64,000 bases of DNA, taken from positions 1 through 64,000 of the forward strand of contig CAMBEQ010000005.1 of NCBI GenBank assembly GCA_945865545.1. The letters run 5' to 3'. This DNA comes from Sediminibacterium ginsengisoli. GTDB taxonomy: Bacteria; Bacteroidota; Bacteroidia; Chitinophagales; Chitinophagaceae. Of the stretch, positions 41,994-50,121 are shown piece after piece. The position numbers and the translations under genes are program-made. Every line of letters starts with the position of its first letter. Within the stretch, counting starts at the first letter, position 1. The notes under the pieces are model-generated. The model saw nothing but the letters and a program-made list of their open reading frames with translations, did not search any database and was not told where the DNA came from.

Positions 41994-43232
41994 TTAAGAT
42001 TTACTATAATAATATAAAGTGTTGCGATTGGTGTCTTGGAAAATTTGTTTTGCCGTTTGCTGAATCATCGAAGGGGTCACTTTTTGATACAAAGACAACT
42101 CTTTGTTCATTAAGTCGGCATCGCCCAATAATTCATAAAATGCTAAGCTATGCGCCCTATTCATAATACTCATGTCTTCAAAACAAATTACGCTCTCCGT
42201 TTTGTTAATTACTTTTTGCACTTCTTTGGCATCTAGTATTTCATTTTTAATTTTCTCAATTTCGTCTAGTACTGCTTTTTCAGCTACGGTCATGCTGATG
42301 CCTTTGACTAATTTTCCTTCGATCACCAATAGGCCTGGGTCAACGGTTCCAAAATGATAACAATCTATAGAAGAAAATATTTGTTTTACTTTAATCAATT
42401 GCTCATACAATCTAGCCGAAGTTCCTCCCCCTAAAACTTCTGTAATTAAATCAGTGGCATGATAGCCTTCATCAAATCGGCCACCCATATGCCAAGTCAT
42501 CATCAGCATATCCAAAGGCACGTCGGCACGCACATCCATGGTTCTACTTTTTTCTTGCACCGGCTCCTTAGGCAAACTGCGCACATACGCTGTGCCAGCC
42601 TCAATTGGACCAAACCATTTTTCTGCCAATTGCTTTACTTGATCTGTTTGTACATTTCCAGTTACGACCAATATGGCATTATTAGGTCTATAAAATTGAA
42701 AGAAAAAATCTTTTACATCTTGCATGGTGGCGTCTTCTACATGCGAAAGCGAAGCCCCAATAGTCATCCAACGATAAGGATGTTTAGTATACGCCAAGCT
42801 GCGCATTTTATGCCAAGCATCTCCATAAGGCTTATTAATATAATGTTCTTTAAATTCTTCACACACTACTTTACGTTGTACCTCTAAACTTTTTTTACTA
42901 AAAGCCAAAGACAACATTCTATCACTTTCTAACCAAAAAGCAGTTTCAATATTTTCTGCAGGAATTTGACAATAATAATTGGTTAAGTCGTTAGTGGTAT
43001 AAGCATTATTTTCTCCGCCTGCTCTTTGCAAAGGCTCATCATACACCGGAATATTGATACTGCCTCCAAACATGAGATGCTCAAATAAATGTGCAAACCC
43101 AGTTTTAGTTGGATCCTCATCTTTAGCACCCACATTGTACAATACATTCACTACCGCCATGGGGGTACTGGTATCTTGGTGCACCAAAACTTTTAAGCCG
43201 TTGTCGAGTTGAAATTTTTCAAATTGTATCAT
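41994..43232 (-). CDS. M16-family zinc metallopeptidase, catalytic subunit
   Basis: The catalytic M16 partner, 412 residues from the ATG at 43232 (MIQFEKFQLDNG). The track start adds a short hydrophobic leader. The inverted zinc motif HLFEH lies in FAHLFEHLMFGGS, and the third ligand Glu is in VVCEEFKEHY about 75 residues later. It lacks a clear Arg/Tyr motif in its C-terminal half, which complements the neighbour. Whether the optional leader is used, making it periplasmic, is uncertain. Confidence 0.89.
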   Translation of the reverse strand: MIQFEKFQLDNGLKVLVHQDTSTPMAVVNVLYNVGAKDEDPTKTGFAHLFEHLMFGGSINIPVYDEPLQRAGGENNAYTTNDLTNYYCQIPAENIETAFWLESDRMLSLAFSKKSLEVQRKVVCEEFKEHYINKPYGDAWHKMRSLAYTKHPYRWMTIGASLSHVEDATMQDVKDFFFQFYRPNNAILVVTGNVQTDQVKQLAEKWFGPIEAGTAYVRSLPKEPVQEKSRTMDVRADVPLDMLMMTWHMGGRFDEGYHATDLITEVLGGGTSARLYEQLIKVKQIFSSIDCYHFGTVDPGLLVIEGKLVKGISMTVAEKAVLDEIEKIKNEILDAKEVQKVINKTESVICFEDMSIMNRAHSLAFYELLGDADLMNKELSLYQKVTPSMIQQTAKQIFQDTNRNTLYYYSKS

Positions 43233-43300
43233 AAAGACTGCGAAAATACTTAATAAGTACAACAGTTCCTTTTCTATTGAGAAGAAGCCCCTTTTAATCC

Positions 43301-43332
43301 TTTTCGAAACCCGATAAATTCAATTAACTTTG
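43301..43332 (+). promoter_or_regulatory. Predicted promoter of mqnC
   Basis: TAACTTTG at 43325-43332 matches the -7 consensus. TTTTCG at 43301-43306 is an imperfect -33 at the usual distance. Transcription would start about 14 bases before the ATG. Confidence 0.4.
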
Positions 43333-43353
43333 GGCCCAATAAATACCTAAGCT

Positions 43354-44478
43354 ATGCAGCTGGAAGCCTTATACCAACGTGCCCTGAATTTTGAACACTT
43401 AAGCAAAGAAGAAGGGATGTTTTTATTTGAAAACGCACCTTTAACTGAATTAAGTTATATAGCCAATGAGTTAAGAAAAAAACAAGTGCCCCATGGTAAA
43501 GTTACCTGGCAAATTGATAGGAATGTAAATACCACTAATGTATGTATTGCCAATTGCAAGTTTTGTAATTTTTATCGCGTACCGGGTCATCCAGAGTCCT
43601 ACATTACTAACATGGATACCTACCGTGAAAAAATAAAAGAAACCATTGAATGGGGAGGCGATCAATTATTATTACAAGGAGGACATCATCCTGAATTAGG
43701 CTTAGCATTTTATACCGATATATTTAGTCAGATAAAAAAAGAGTTTCCAACGATTAAGTTGCATACCCTAGGGCCCCCAGAAATTGCACATATTGCGAAA
43801 TTGGAAAACAGGAGTCATACCGATGTTTTAAAAGCATTGGTGGCAGCCGGCATGAATTCATTGCCTGGCGCAGGTGCAGAAATTTTAGTAGACCGTGTAA
43901 GAAAATTAGTATCTAACGGAAAATGTGGTGCAGATGAGTGGTTAGAAGTGATGGCCGCAGCGCATCAATTAAATATTACTACTAGTGCCACAATGATGTT
44001 TGGCCATGTAGAAACCATAGAAGAAAGATTTATTCACTTAGTGCGTATTCGTGAAGTACAGGATAAAAAACCAGCCAATGCAAAAGGCTTCTTAGCTTTT
44101 ATTCCTTGGACCTTCCAAGACGTAGATACTTTATTAACCAAAATTAGAGGGGTTCATAATTTAACCACCACCGAAGAATACATTAGGATGATCGCCATTA
44201 GTAGAATTATGCTACCTAATATTAAAAATATACAAGCAAGTTGGTTAACCGTTGGAAAAGCCACGGCACAGGTTTGTTTAGAAGCAGGTGCCAATGATTT
44301 TGGAAGTATTATGTTGGAAGAAAATGTGGTAAGTGCGGCAGGTGCCCCACACCGTTTTACCTATAAAACCATTCAAGAAGCCATTAAAGAAGCAGGTTTT
44401 GAGCCCCAATTAAGGGACCAACAATATGAATGGAGAACTTTGCCTGCAGCCATTCAGGAGCAAGTGATTAACTATTAG
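43354..44478 (+). CDS. mqnC: Cyclic dehypoxanthinyl futalosine synthase
   Basis: A radical SAM enzyme that cyclises dehypoxanthine futalosine in the futalosine route to menaquinone. The cluster motif CIANCKFCNFYR supplies the three Cys; LLQGGHHPELGL and TSATMMFGHVET are MqnC-type features. The length of 374 fits. It indicates menaquinone synthesis by the mqn genes, although the others are not in the window. It stands alone, followed by the ECF sigma gene after 63 bp. Confidence 0.93.
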   Translation: MQLEALYQRALNFEHLSKEEGMFLFENAPLTELSYIANELRKKQVPHGKVTWQIDRNVNTTNVCIANCKFCNFYRVPGHPESYITNMDTYREKIKETIEWGGDQLLLQGGHHPELGLAFYTDIFSQIKKEFPTIKLHTLGPPEIAHIAKLENRSHTDVLKALVAAGMNSLPGAGAEILVDRVRKLVSNGKCGADEWLEVMAAAHQLNITTSATMMFGHVETIEERFIHLVRIREVQDKKPANAKGFLAFIPWTFQDVDTLLTKIRGVHNLTTTEEYIRMIAISRIMLPNIKNIQASWLTVGKATAQVCLEAGANDFGSIMLEENVVSAAGAPHRFTYKTIQEAIKEAGFEPQLRDQQYEWRTLPAAIQEQVINY

Positions 44479-44483
44479 GGCGA

Positions 44484-44513
44484 TTTGTAACTTTTTGGCC
44501 CATAGTACGTTTT
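44484..44513 (+). promoter_or_regulatory. Possible promoter of the ECF sigma gene
   Basis: TTTG at 44484-44487 and TACGTTTT at 44506-44513 are spaced 18 bases apart, with one mismatch in the -7 box. The -7 box lies in a small inverted repeat, TACGT-ttt-ACGTA, which could also be an operator. Confidence 0.35.
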
Positions 44514-44541
44514 ACGTATACTAAACAGTCAATTCTAAAGG

Positions 44542-45033
44542 ATGAGGGATATTGAATTCAATAATTGCGTTGATGACCACGCCGATGGCGTCTACCGATT
44601 TATATTAAAAAATATAGGTCATGTAGAAGATGCGCAGGATATTGTTCAAACTGCTTTTGAAAAGCTCTGGGTCAATCGAAATAAAGTAGAACCGCTCAAA
44701 GCCAAGTCTTATTTATTTACCGTGGCCTATCATCAAATGATAGATCATATTAGAAAAGAAAAGAAAGCCACTATAACGGATAGTTATGAAGAAGCCAATG
44801 CAAAAGCAACTTATCAGAAAGATCCTGAATTAAAACAGTTGTTATTAGCAGCCATTAACGAATTAAATCCTACACAGAAAAGTTTGGTTTTATTAAAAGA
44901 TTATGAGGGCTATTCTTATCAAGAAATTGGGGAGATCATGAATTTATCAGAAAGTCAAGTAAAAGTATACCTGCACCGAGCGAGAATATTTTTAAAAGAA
45001 AAATTAGTTCACCTTGAAAAAGTGGCTAACTAA
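44542..45033 (+). CDS. ECF-type RNA polymerase sigma factor
   Basis: A 163-residue ECF sigma-70 protein. Region 2 is at about 10-75 (DAQDIVQTAFEKLWVNR, LFTVAYHQMIDHIRKEK). Region 4 is at about 105-160 (GYSYQEIGEIMNLSESQVKVYLHRARIFLKEKL). The anti-sigma candidate gene begins one base after its stop, and an outer-membrane protein gene follows. That arrangement suggests envelope-signal control with the membrane protein as the regulator. Confidence 0.92.
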   Translation: MRDIEFNNCVDDHADGVYRFILKNIGHVEDAQDIVQTAFEKLWVNRNKVEPLKAKSYLFTVAYHQMIDHIRKEKKATITDSYEEANAKATYQKDPELKQLLLAAINELNPTQKSLVLLKDYEGYSYQEIGEIMNLSESQVKVYLHRARIFLKEKLVHLEKVAN

Positions 45034-45034
45034 A

Positions 45035-45898
45035 ATGAATATCAACAAAACCAATTACGAAAATTATTTCTTGTTGTACATCGACAAGGAACTCTCTGCT
45101 TCGGAACAAGCAGCTGTAGAAGGTTTTGTACAAGAAAATCCCCGCTATGCAGATGATTTAGCTTGTTTACAAAAAGCTAAATTAAGTACAGCACCTACCA
45201 CCGAAAAAATAATTTTCACTAACAAAGCATTATTATACCGATTACCTGAAATGGAAGCAAGTCTTCCACAACAGTTCAAAAACAAATTGTACAAACAATC
45301 ATCATCAATACTACGACCCAACTTTAATTATACAATAAAAGCGGCTCTACTAAGTATTGCTGCTCTATTTATAGTGTTTTTAGGTTATCAATTTAATCAA
45401 GTCAACAGTGTAGCCTCATTGCCAACTCCAATGACCGCTAAGGCAGATAGATTGACCCCACCTAGCACTAACAAGGCTATTGTAAAATTGGATCAACCTA
45501 TCATTGCTAAATTTAGCAATCAATTAAAAAAAGCTACAAATAAATTTCAACGCTCCAATGAAACTGTTTACAACACAGTAAATGTTAACCCCATTGTTGC
45601 CATGGAAACATCTGCTTTAGTAGTCAATGCTGCAACTGCCGCTATTGAAAACGCTCCACAAAATTTAAACAATATTTCACCCATTATTGAAACCAACGCT
45701 GAACAAAGTGAAATAATTGATCCTCTACCCCTGGAAGAAATGCCAAGTCCTATAGAAGCAAATGGGTACAAGGTAGTAGACACCGACGAAACAGATAGAA
45801 CCATCTATATCGCTAATTTTGAAATTGATGGCGCTAGTTTTAGAGGCCTTACTAGAAAATTTAATGCACTATTTAAAAGAAATAAATCAGAAAAATAA
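45035..45898 (+). CDS. Candidate anti-sigma factor, single-pass membrane protein
   Basis: A 287-residue protein from the ATG at 45035 (MNINKTNYENYF); the track start at 45014 is a TTG inside the sigma gene. The N-terminal ~60 residues (FLLYIDKELSASEQAAVEGFV) resemble the cytosolic anti-sigma region used in Bacteroidota, without zinc ligands. A single membrane helix is at about 103-121. The rest is a periplasmic Asn/Thr-rich region with no known domain. Its role is inferred from its position next to the ECF sigma gene. Confidence 0.72.
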   Translation: MNINKTNYENYFLLYIDKELSASEQAAVEGFVQENPRYADDLACLQKAKLSTAPTTEKIIFTNKALLYRLPEMEASLPQQFKNKLYKQSSSILRPNFNYTIKAALLSIAALFIVFLGYQFNQVNSVASLPTPMTAKADRLTPPSTNKAIVKLDQPIIAKFSNQLKKATNKFQRSNETVYNTVNVNPIVAMETSALVVNAATAAIENAPQNLNNISPIIETNAEQSEIIDPLPLEEMPSPIEANGYKVVDTDETDRTIYIANFEIDGASFRGLTRKFNALFKRNKSEK

Positions 45899-45911
45899 AA
45901 AGATTCAACTT

Positions 45912-47024
45912 ATGAAAAAAATAATACTTGCCATTGGTTTACTCAACATTAGCTTCTTTGCTCATGCACAAAAAGATAGCAGCTCCAACACTAGTTCCGA
46001 TTCTTCAAAAAAAGAAATAGCTGATACCATTAGAATTGGCAATATGATTATTGTAAATGATAAAAGTAAAACTGGCACTTACGAATTAGGGCGTGGGATA
46101 GTTAAAATTGATTTGAATAGTAATGATTATGGGTATCGTCATGCAATACGTGCCAATAAGAAAAGATACACCAATAGAAATGCAAGTGTATATTTAAAAT
46201 CCAATAAAGACACTCTATTCTCTGTTAATGATGATACGGTGAGAGTAGGTCGTATTAATATCATTAAATCTCAGGACGGAGATATAAAAAAAGATTGGGA
46301 ATCGATCTTCGAAGATGGCGATTTCGATAATACCCATATTAAAATTGAACGCGCGCCTAAAAAATTAAGCAATGTTTCTACCAATTGGTGGATTTTCGAT
46401 TTAGGTTTCGCCAATTGGATTGACAAAACATCCAATCAATTATACAGTTCTTCACCTATCAACTCATTGGCCCGTCAATATGAAATTAATACAGAATTAA
46501 AATTAAATAATGTTAAATCAAGCAATGTAAATATTTGGATAGTGCAACAAAAAGTAAACCTAATAAAACATTACCTAAATTTAAAGTATGGGGTGGGTAT
46601 CGAAATGTATAATTTTAGATTCGAACAACCTATTAGTTTTAGTAAAAACCCTAACAGTCCTACTATCTTTATTGATGATGCAACCTTTTCAAAAAATAAA
46701 TTATTTGCAGAATACCTTACTGTTCCAATTCAATTAAATTTTAAATCCAATCCAAGCAATAACAAAAGCTTTTATGCAAGTATTGGAATTAGTACGGGTT
46801 ATTTAATTCAATCGCGTACCAAACAAATAAGTGAAGAAAGAGGAAAGAAAAAAATGAATGGCAATTTTAATTTAAACAATTTAAAAATGGCCACTATTGG
46901 CGAATTAGGCATTGGGTCTATCCGATTGTATGGCTCTTATAACATGACTAATTTCTTTGATAAAAGCTTAACCAATTACAATTTTTTACCCTACGCCATT
47001 GGTCTAAGGTTTAGTAAATTTTAA
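45912..47024 (+). CDS. Outer-membrane beta-barrel protein
   Basis: A 370-residue exported protein from the ATG at 45912 (MKKIILAIGLL...); the track start is upstream inside the previous gene. The signal peptide ends at FAHAQ. After a Ser-rich linker there is a mature part of alternating strands with aromatic ends, concluding in LPYAIGLRFSKF, a typical C-terminal strand with terminal Phe. It probably forms a small outer-membrane barrel. It lies 13 bp after the anti-sigma candidate and is likely part of the same operon. Its specific role is unknown. Confidence 0.75.
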   Translation: MKKIILAIGLLNISFFAHAQKDSSSNTSSDSSKKEIADTIRIGNMIIVNDKSKTGTYELGRGIVKIDLNSNDYGYRHAIRANKKRYTNRNASVYLKSNKDTLFSVNDDTVRVGRINIIKSQDGDIKKDWESIFEDGDFDNTHIKIERAPKKLSNVSTNWWIFDLGFANWIDKTSNQLYSSSPINSLARQYEINTELKLNNVKSSNVNIWIVQQKVNLIKHYLNLKYGVGIEMYNFRFEQPISFSKNPNSPTIFIDDATFSKNKLFAEYLTVPIQLNFKSNPSNNKSFYASIGISTGYLIQSRTKQISEERGKKKMNGNFNLNNLKMATIGELGIGSIRLYGSYNMTNFFDKSLTNYNFLPYAIGLRFSKF

Positions 47025-47057
47025 TAGCCTTCTTTCCCGCTTGGTTTTAGCGCTCAT

Positions 47058-47090
47058 AACAAAGCCCTCCCAAAATGGAAGGGCTTTGTT
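47058..47090. terminator. Bidirectional intrinsic terminator between the barrel gene and serS
   Basis: AACAAAGCCCT and AGGGCTTTGTT form a perfect 11-bp stem, with a further CC/GG inside. T-rich sequence follows on the plus strand. It lies between the convergent genes and can serve both. Confidence 0.85.
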
Positions 47091-47104
47091 CTTTCTATAA
47101 AAAA

Positions 47105-48376
47105 TTAAATTAAATTTTCAGCACCAAAATAAGATTGCAAAGCCTTAGGAAGTGCAATGCCAGATTCAGTTTGATAGTTCTCTACAATGGCTGCAAAAAT
47201 TCTAGGCAAAGCCAAAGAACTTCCATTTAAAGAATGTGCAAATTGTATTTTACCAGCAGCGTCTTTAAAACGGCATTTCATTCTATAAGTTTGGTAAGCT
47301 TGGAAATTAGAAACACTACTTACCTCCAGCCATCTTTCTTGCGCAGCACTGTACACTTCAAAATCATAGGTAATGGCAGAAGCAAATCCCATATCACCGC
47401 CACATAATTTTAAAATACGGTAAGGCAATCCTAAACTCACTAATAATTTTTCAACATGGGCAACCATGTCATTTAACACTTCATCGCTTTTATCGGGATG
47501 TACAATTTGTATAATTTCTACTTTCTCAAATTGATGTACTCTGTTTAATCCACGCACCTCTTTACCAAAACTTCCCGCTTCTCTTCTAAAGCAAGGAGAA
47601 TACGCAGTCATTTGTAAAGGTAAATCGGCTTCTTTCAATACCACATCTCTAAATATATTGGTCACAGGAACTTCTGCAGTAGGTATTAAATAAAAATCAT
47701 CTTCGGTGGCGTGATACATCTGCCCTTCTTTATCAGGTAATTGACCTGTTGCAAATGCTGAAGCTGCATTCACCATAAAGGGCGGCAAGTATTCGGTATA
47801 GCCCGCAGCCGTATTAAAATCTAAAAAATATTGTACCAGTGCTCTTTGAAACTTAGCGCCCTTGCCTATGTATAAAGGAAAACCACTACCAGTTATTTTA
47901 GCCCCTGTTTCAAAATCAACTAAATTGTATTTTTTAATTAAATCCCAATGCGCTTCGGCACCAGCAGGTAATTTGGGTCGTACGCCCCCTTCTCTTACCA
48001 ATACATTTTCTTCCGGGCTTTTTCCCAAGGGTACTAAGTCATGTGGCAAATTGGGAAATTGAACCAATGCGTTTTGTAAATCTATTTCCACCTGAGCCAT
48101 CTTTTCTTTCAAAGGCTCTAATTGTTTTTTCCATTCTCCCACCGCCGTTTTAGTGGCTTCTGCTTTTTCCTTATCCCCCTTAGCCATCAAAGCGCCAATT
48201 TCTTTGGAAGCACTGTTCACTTTCGCCTGTGTTTCATCAAAAGAAGCTTGTAATTGCTTTCTTTCATCATCTAAATCTATAACGGTATCCACCAAATCAG
48301 GTTGGGCAAAATGCTTGATAGCCAATTTCTTTTTAGCTAAGTCCCTATTTTGACGTAAAAAACTCACTTGTAACAT
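47105..48376 (-). CDS. serS: Seryl-tRNA synthetase
   Basis: Class II synthetase charging tRNA(Ser), 423 residues from the ATG at 48376 (MLQVSFLRQNRD); the track TTG start adds six residues. The N-terminal ~100 residues form the long antiparallel coiled coil that grips the tRNA variable arm. Catalytic motifs include YSPCFRREAGSFG (motif 2) and the GSSLALPRIFAAIVENYQ region (motif 3). A minus-strand TATCTTTG box lies upstream at about 48396-48403. Confidence 0.96.
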   Translation of the reverse strand: MLQVSFLRQNRDLAKKKLAIKHFAQPDLVDTVIDLDDERKQLQASFDETQAKVNSASKEIGALMAKGDKEKAEATKTAVGEWKKQLEPLKEKMAQVEIDLQNALVQFPNLPHDLVPLGKSPEENVLVREGGVRPKLPAGAEAHWDLIKKYNLVDFETGAKITGSGFPLYIGKGAKFQRALVQYFLDFNTAAGYTEYLPPFMVNAASAFATGQLPDKEGQMYHATEDDFYLIPTAEVPVTNIFRDVVLKEADLPLQMTAYSPCFRREAGSFGKEVRGLNRVHQFEKVEIIQIVHPDKSDEVLNDMVAHVEKLLVSLGLPYRILKLCGGDMGFASAITYDFEVYSAAQERWLEVSSVSNFQAYQTYRMKCRFKDAAGKIQFAHSLNGSSLALPRIFAAIVENYQTESGIALPKALQSYFGAENLI

Positions 48377-48463
48377 CGGATCAAATTTTAGCAAAGATAA
48401 TCAAAGCATCCTACTACGCCTAGATATCCCCTACCTTTGCTTGACAAATAGAAAAAGACAGCT

Positions 48464-48811
48464 ATGGCATCGATAAAAGATGATTTTCAGACCAGGTGGT
48501 GGGATTTAGAGAAAAAATTGATGGATCGATTTGGCAAAAAGCCCGACACCGAATCTATCCTATTCCTTATTGGGCTTCAAGAAACCGGATTTTTGGTAGA
48601 AAAAATTAGCAAGGAACAGAAGCAAGACCTCATGCATGTGGCCATTTGCTCCATCTTAGCGGTAAGTGGATATTACTTATTAGAAGGACAGGATGAAGAA
48701 GGCTGGCCTCACTTTAAGCAATTGAAGGGCCTCCCCACCATGGACCTCATGGAACAAGAAAGCTTTTTAAAAGACCATATTCTACTCTATTTTGAAAACA
48801 ATAGCTTCTAG
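48464..48811 (+). CDS. Conserved-looking small protein of unknown function
   Basis: A 115-residue acidic, soluble protein. It starts MASIKDDFQTRWW and has a central helical stretch (DLMHVAICSILAVSGYYLLEGQDEEGWPHF) and a terminal FLKDHILLYFENNSF. It has no signal peptide, membrane segment or metal motif. The Trp-rich start and codon usage like its neighbours mark it as a real gene. A TACCTTTG box lies at 48432-48439. It probably belongs to a Bacteroidota family of unknown function; I cannot name it. Confidence 0.72.
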   Translation: MASIKDDFQTRWWDLEKKLMDRFGKKPDTESILFLIGLQETGFLVEKISKEQKQDLMHVAICSILAVSGYYLLEGQDEEGWPHFKQLKGLPTMDLMEQESFLKDHILLYFENNSF

Positions 48812-48865
48812 CTCATTGGTTTTTTAGTGTTTTTTATGAATCTTTGCATCAATAAAAAATAAACT

Positions 48866-49243
48866 ATGCAATTCCCAGCAGACTTACGTTACACCAAAGA
48901 TCACGAATGGATTAAATTAGAAGGTACCACTGCCACCATTGGCATTACCGATTTCGCACAAGGCGAACTAGGGGATATTGTATACATTGATATAAATACT
49001 GTAGGCAAAAGCCTTTCAGCAGAAGCTATTTTTGGTACAGTGGAAGCGGTAAAAACAGTAAGTGATTTATTTTTACCAGTTGCTGGAACCATATTAGAAG
49101 TGAACCCCGCATTAACTGCACAACCGGAATTAGTCAATTCAGATCCTTATGGTGCAGGATGGATGGTAAAAGTAACCGTAGTGAATGCCGCAGACGTAGC
49201 AGCTTTGTTAACTAGTGAAGCTTATGCGCAGTTGGTACACTAA
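48866..49243 (+). CDS. gcvH: Glycine cleavage system H protein
   Basis: The lipoyl-carrying shuttle protein of glycine cleavage, 125 residues. [31 protein letters not shown] and the lipoylated Lys in [12 protein letters not shown] are diagnostic; [11 protein letters not shown] follows near the C-terminus. It is separated from gcvT by 11 kb. The VanZ-like gene follows after 13 bp. Confidence 0.96.
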   Translation: MQFPADLRYTKDHEWIKLEGTTATIGITDFAQGELGDIVYIDINTVGKSLSAEAIFGTVEAVKTVSDLFLPVAGTILEVNPALTAQPELVNSDPYGAGWMVKVTVVNAADVAALLTSEAYAQLVH

Positions 49244-49256
49244 ACCAACCCCAGCC

Positions 49257-49649
49257 ATGAAAAGTTTAATTTGGGTAGTGGGTGAAATTTTACTGGTGTT
49301 TATTCTATTGAGCTTACCAGGAAATAATTTTTCACATCCTCATTACTGGATCGATGATTTGCATATAGACAAGTTGGTGCACATGGCTTTATTTGGCTCC
49401 CTGGCTTTGTCGTTTTTTGTATATTTCGAAGGCAGCAATAGTCAATTCTTAAAATCAATTAGAGCAAAGGCAATAACCTTAATTTTTTGTACTTTGTATG
49501 GTATTGGTATGGAATATTATCAAAAATATTTTGCTCCAACAAGAGGATTTGAGGTAACCGATATGCTAGCAGACGCCATAGGGGCAATTTTAGCTTTGCC
49601 TTTTTTCACAATAGTTAGAAGAAAATATTTAATTAGCTTTAGTAAATAA
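49257..49649 (+). CDS. VanZ-like small membrane protein
   Basis: A 130-residue membrane protein with four hydrophobic helices. WIDDLHIDKLVHMALFGSLALSF, then YGIGMEYYQ and GFEVTDMLADAIGAILALPF, fit the VanZ-like family, whose role is unclear apart from teicoplanin resistance in one member. The ATG at 49257 lies just after the gcvH stop. The GTG at 49215 and ATG at 49224 would overlap gcvH and add a polar leader, so they are less likely. Its stop overlaps the MarR start by one base. Confidence 0.82.
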   Translation: MKSLIWVVGEILLVFILLSLPGNNFSHPHYWIDDLHIDKLVHMALFGSLALSFFVYFEGSNSQFLKSIRAKAITLIFCTLYGIGMEYYQKYFAPTRGFEVTDMLADAIGAILALPFFTIVRRKYLISFSK

Positions 49650-50110
49650 TGGGAATAGAAAAAGACATACAACAACCCACTTTTAGAAATGAATACCAAA
49701 AAATGGGTATCAATATTATTTTTACAGCTAATTGGTTGAATGAAAGAATTGCGCAAATTTTAAATAATGAAAAAATAACGCAACAGCAATACAATATTTT
49801 AAGAATTTTACGCGGAAGTGAATGTCCTTTAAGTACCCTTAAAATAAGAGAACGCATGTTAGATAAGATGAGTGATACCAGTAGAATTGTAGATAGATTA
49901 ATTACAAAGGAGTTGGTAGAAAAAACAGCTTGTCAAGCCGATAAAAGATTAGTAGATATCACCCTTTCTAAAAAAGGACAGTTGTTATTGGAAAAATTAG
50001 ACCATTTTAATGATCAGATTGATGCTATATTAAAAGGAATTAATGAAAAGGAAGCCTCCACCATCAATCAAATTTTAGATAAGTTAAGAGACACCCCTGT
50101 CTACAAATAA
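49649..50110 (+). CDS. MarR-family transcriptional regulator
   Basis: A 153-residue winged-helix dimer. ITQQQYNILRILRGSECPLST, IRERMLDKMSDTSRIVDRLITKELVEKTA and the wing ADKRLVDITLSKKGQLLLEKL are the MarR pattern. It begins one base into the VanZ-like stop (TAATG), so the two are translationally coupled; the GHL10 gene starts 11 bp later. Ligand and targets are unknown. Confidence 0.9.
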   Translation: MGIEKDIQQPTFRNEYQKMGINIIFTANWLNERIAQILNNEKITQQQYNILRILRGSECPLSTLKIRERMLDKMSDTSRIVDRLITKELVEKTACQADKRLVDITLSKKGQLLLEKLDHFNDQIDAILKGINEKEASTINQILDKLRDTPVYK

Positions 50111-50121
50111 TAATAAATTTT

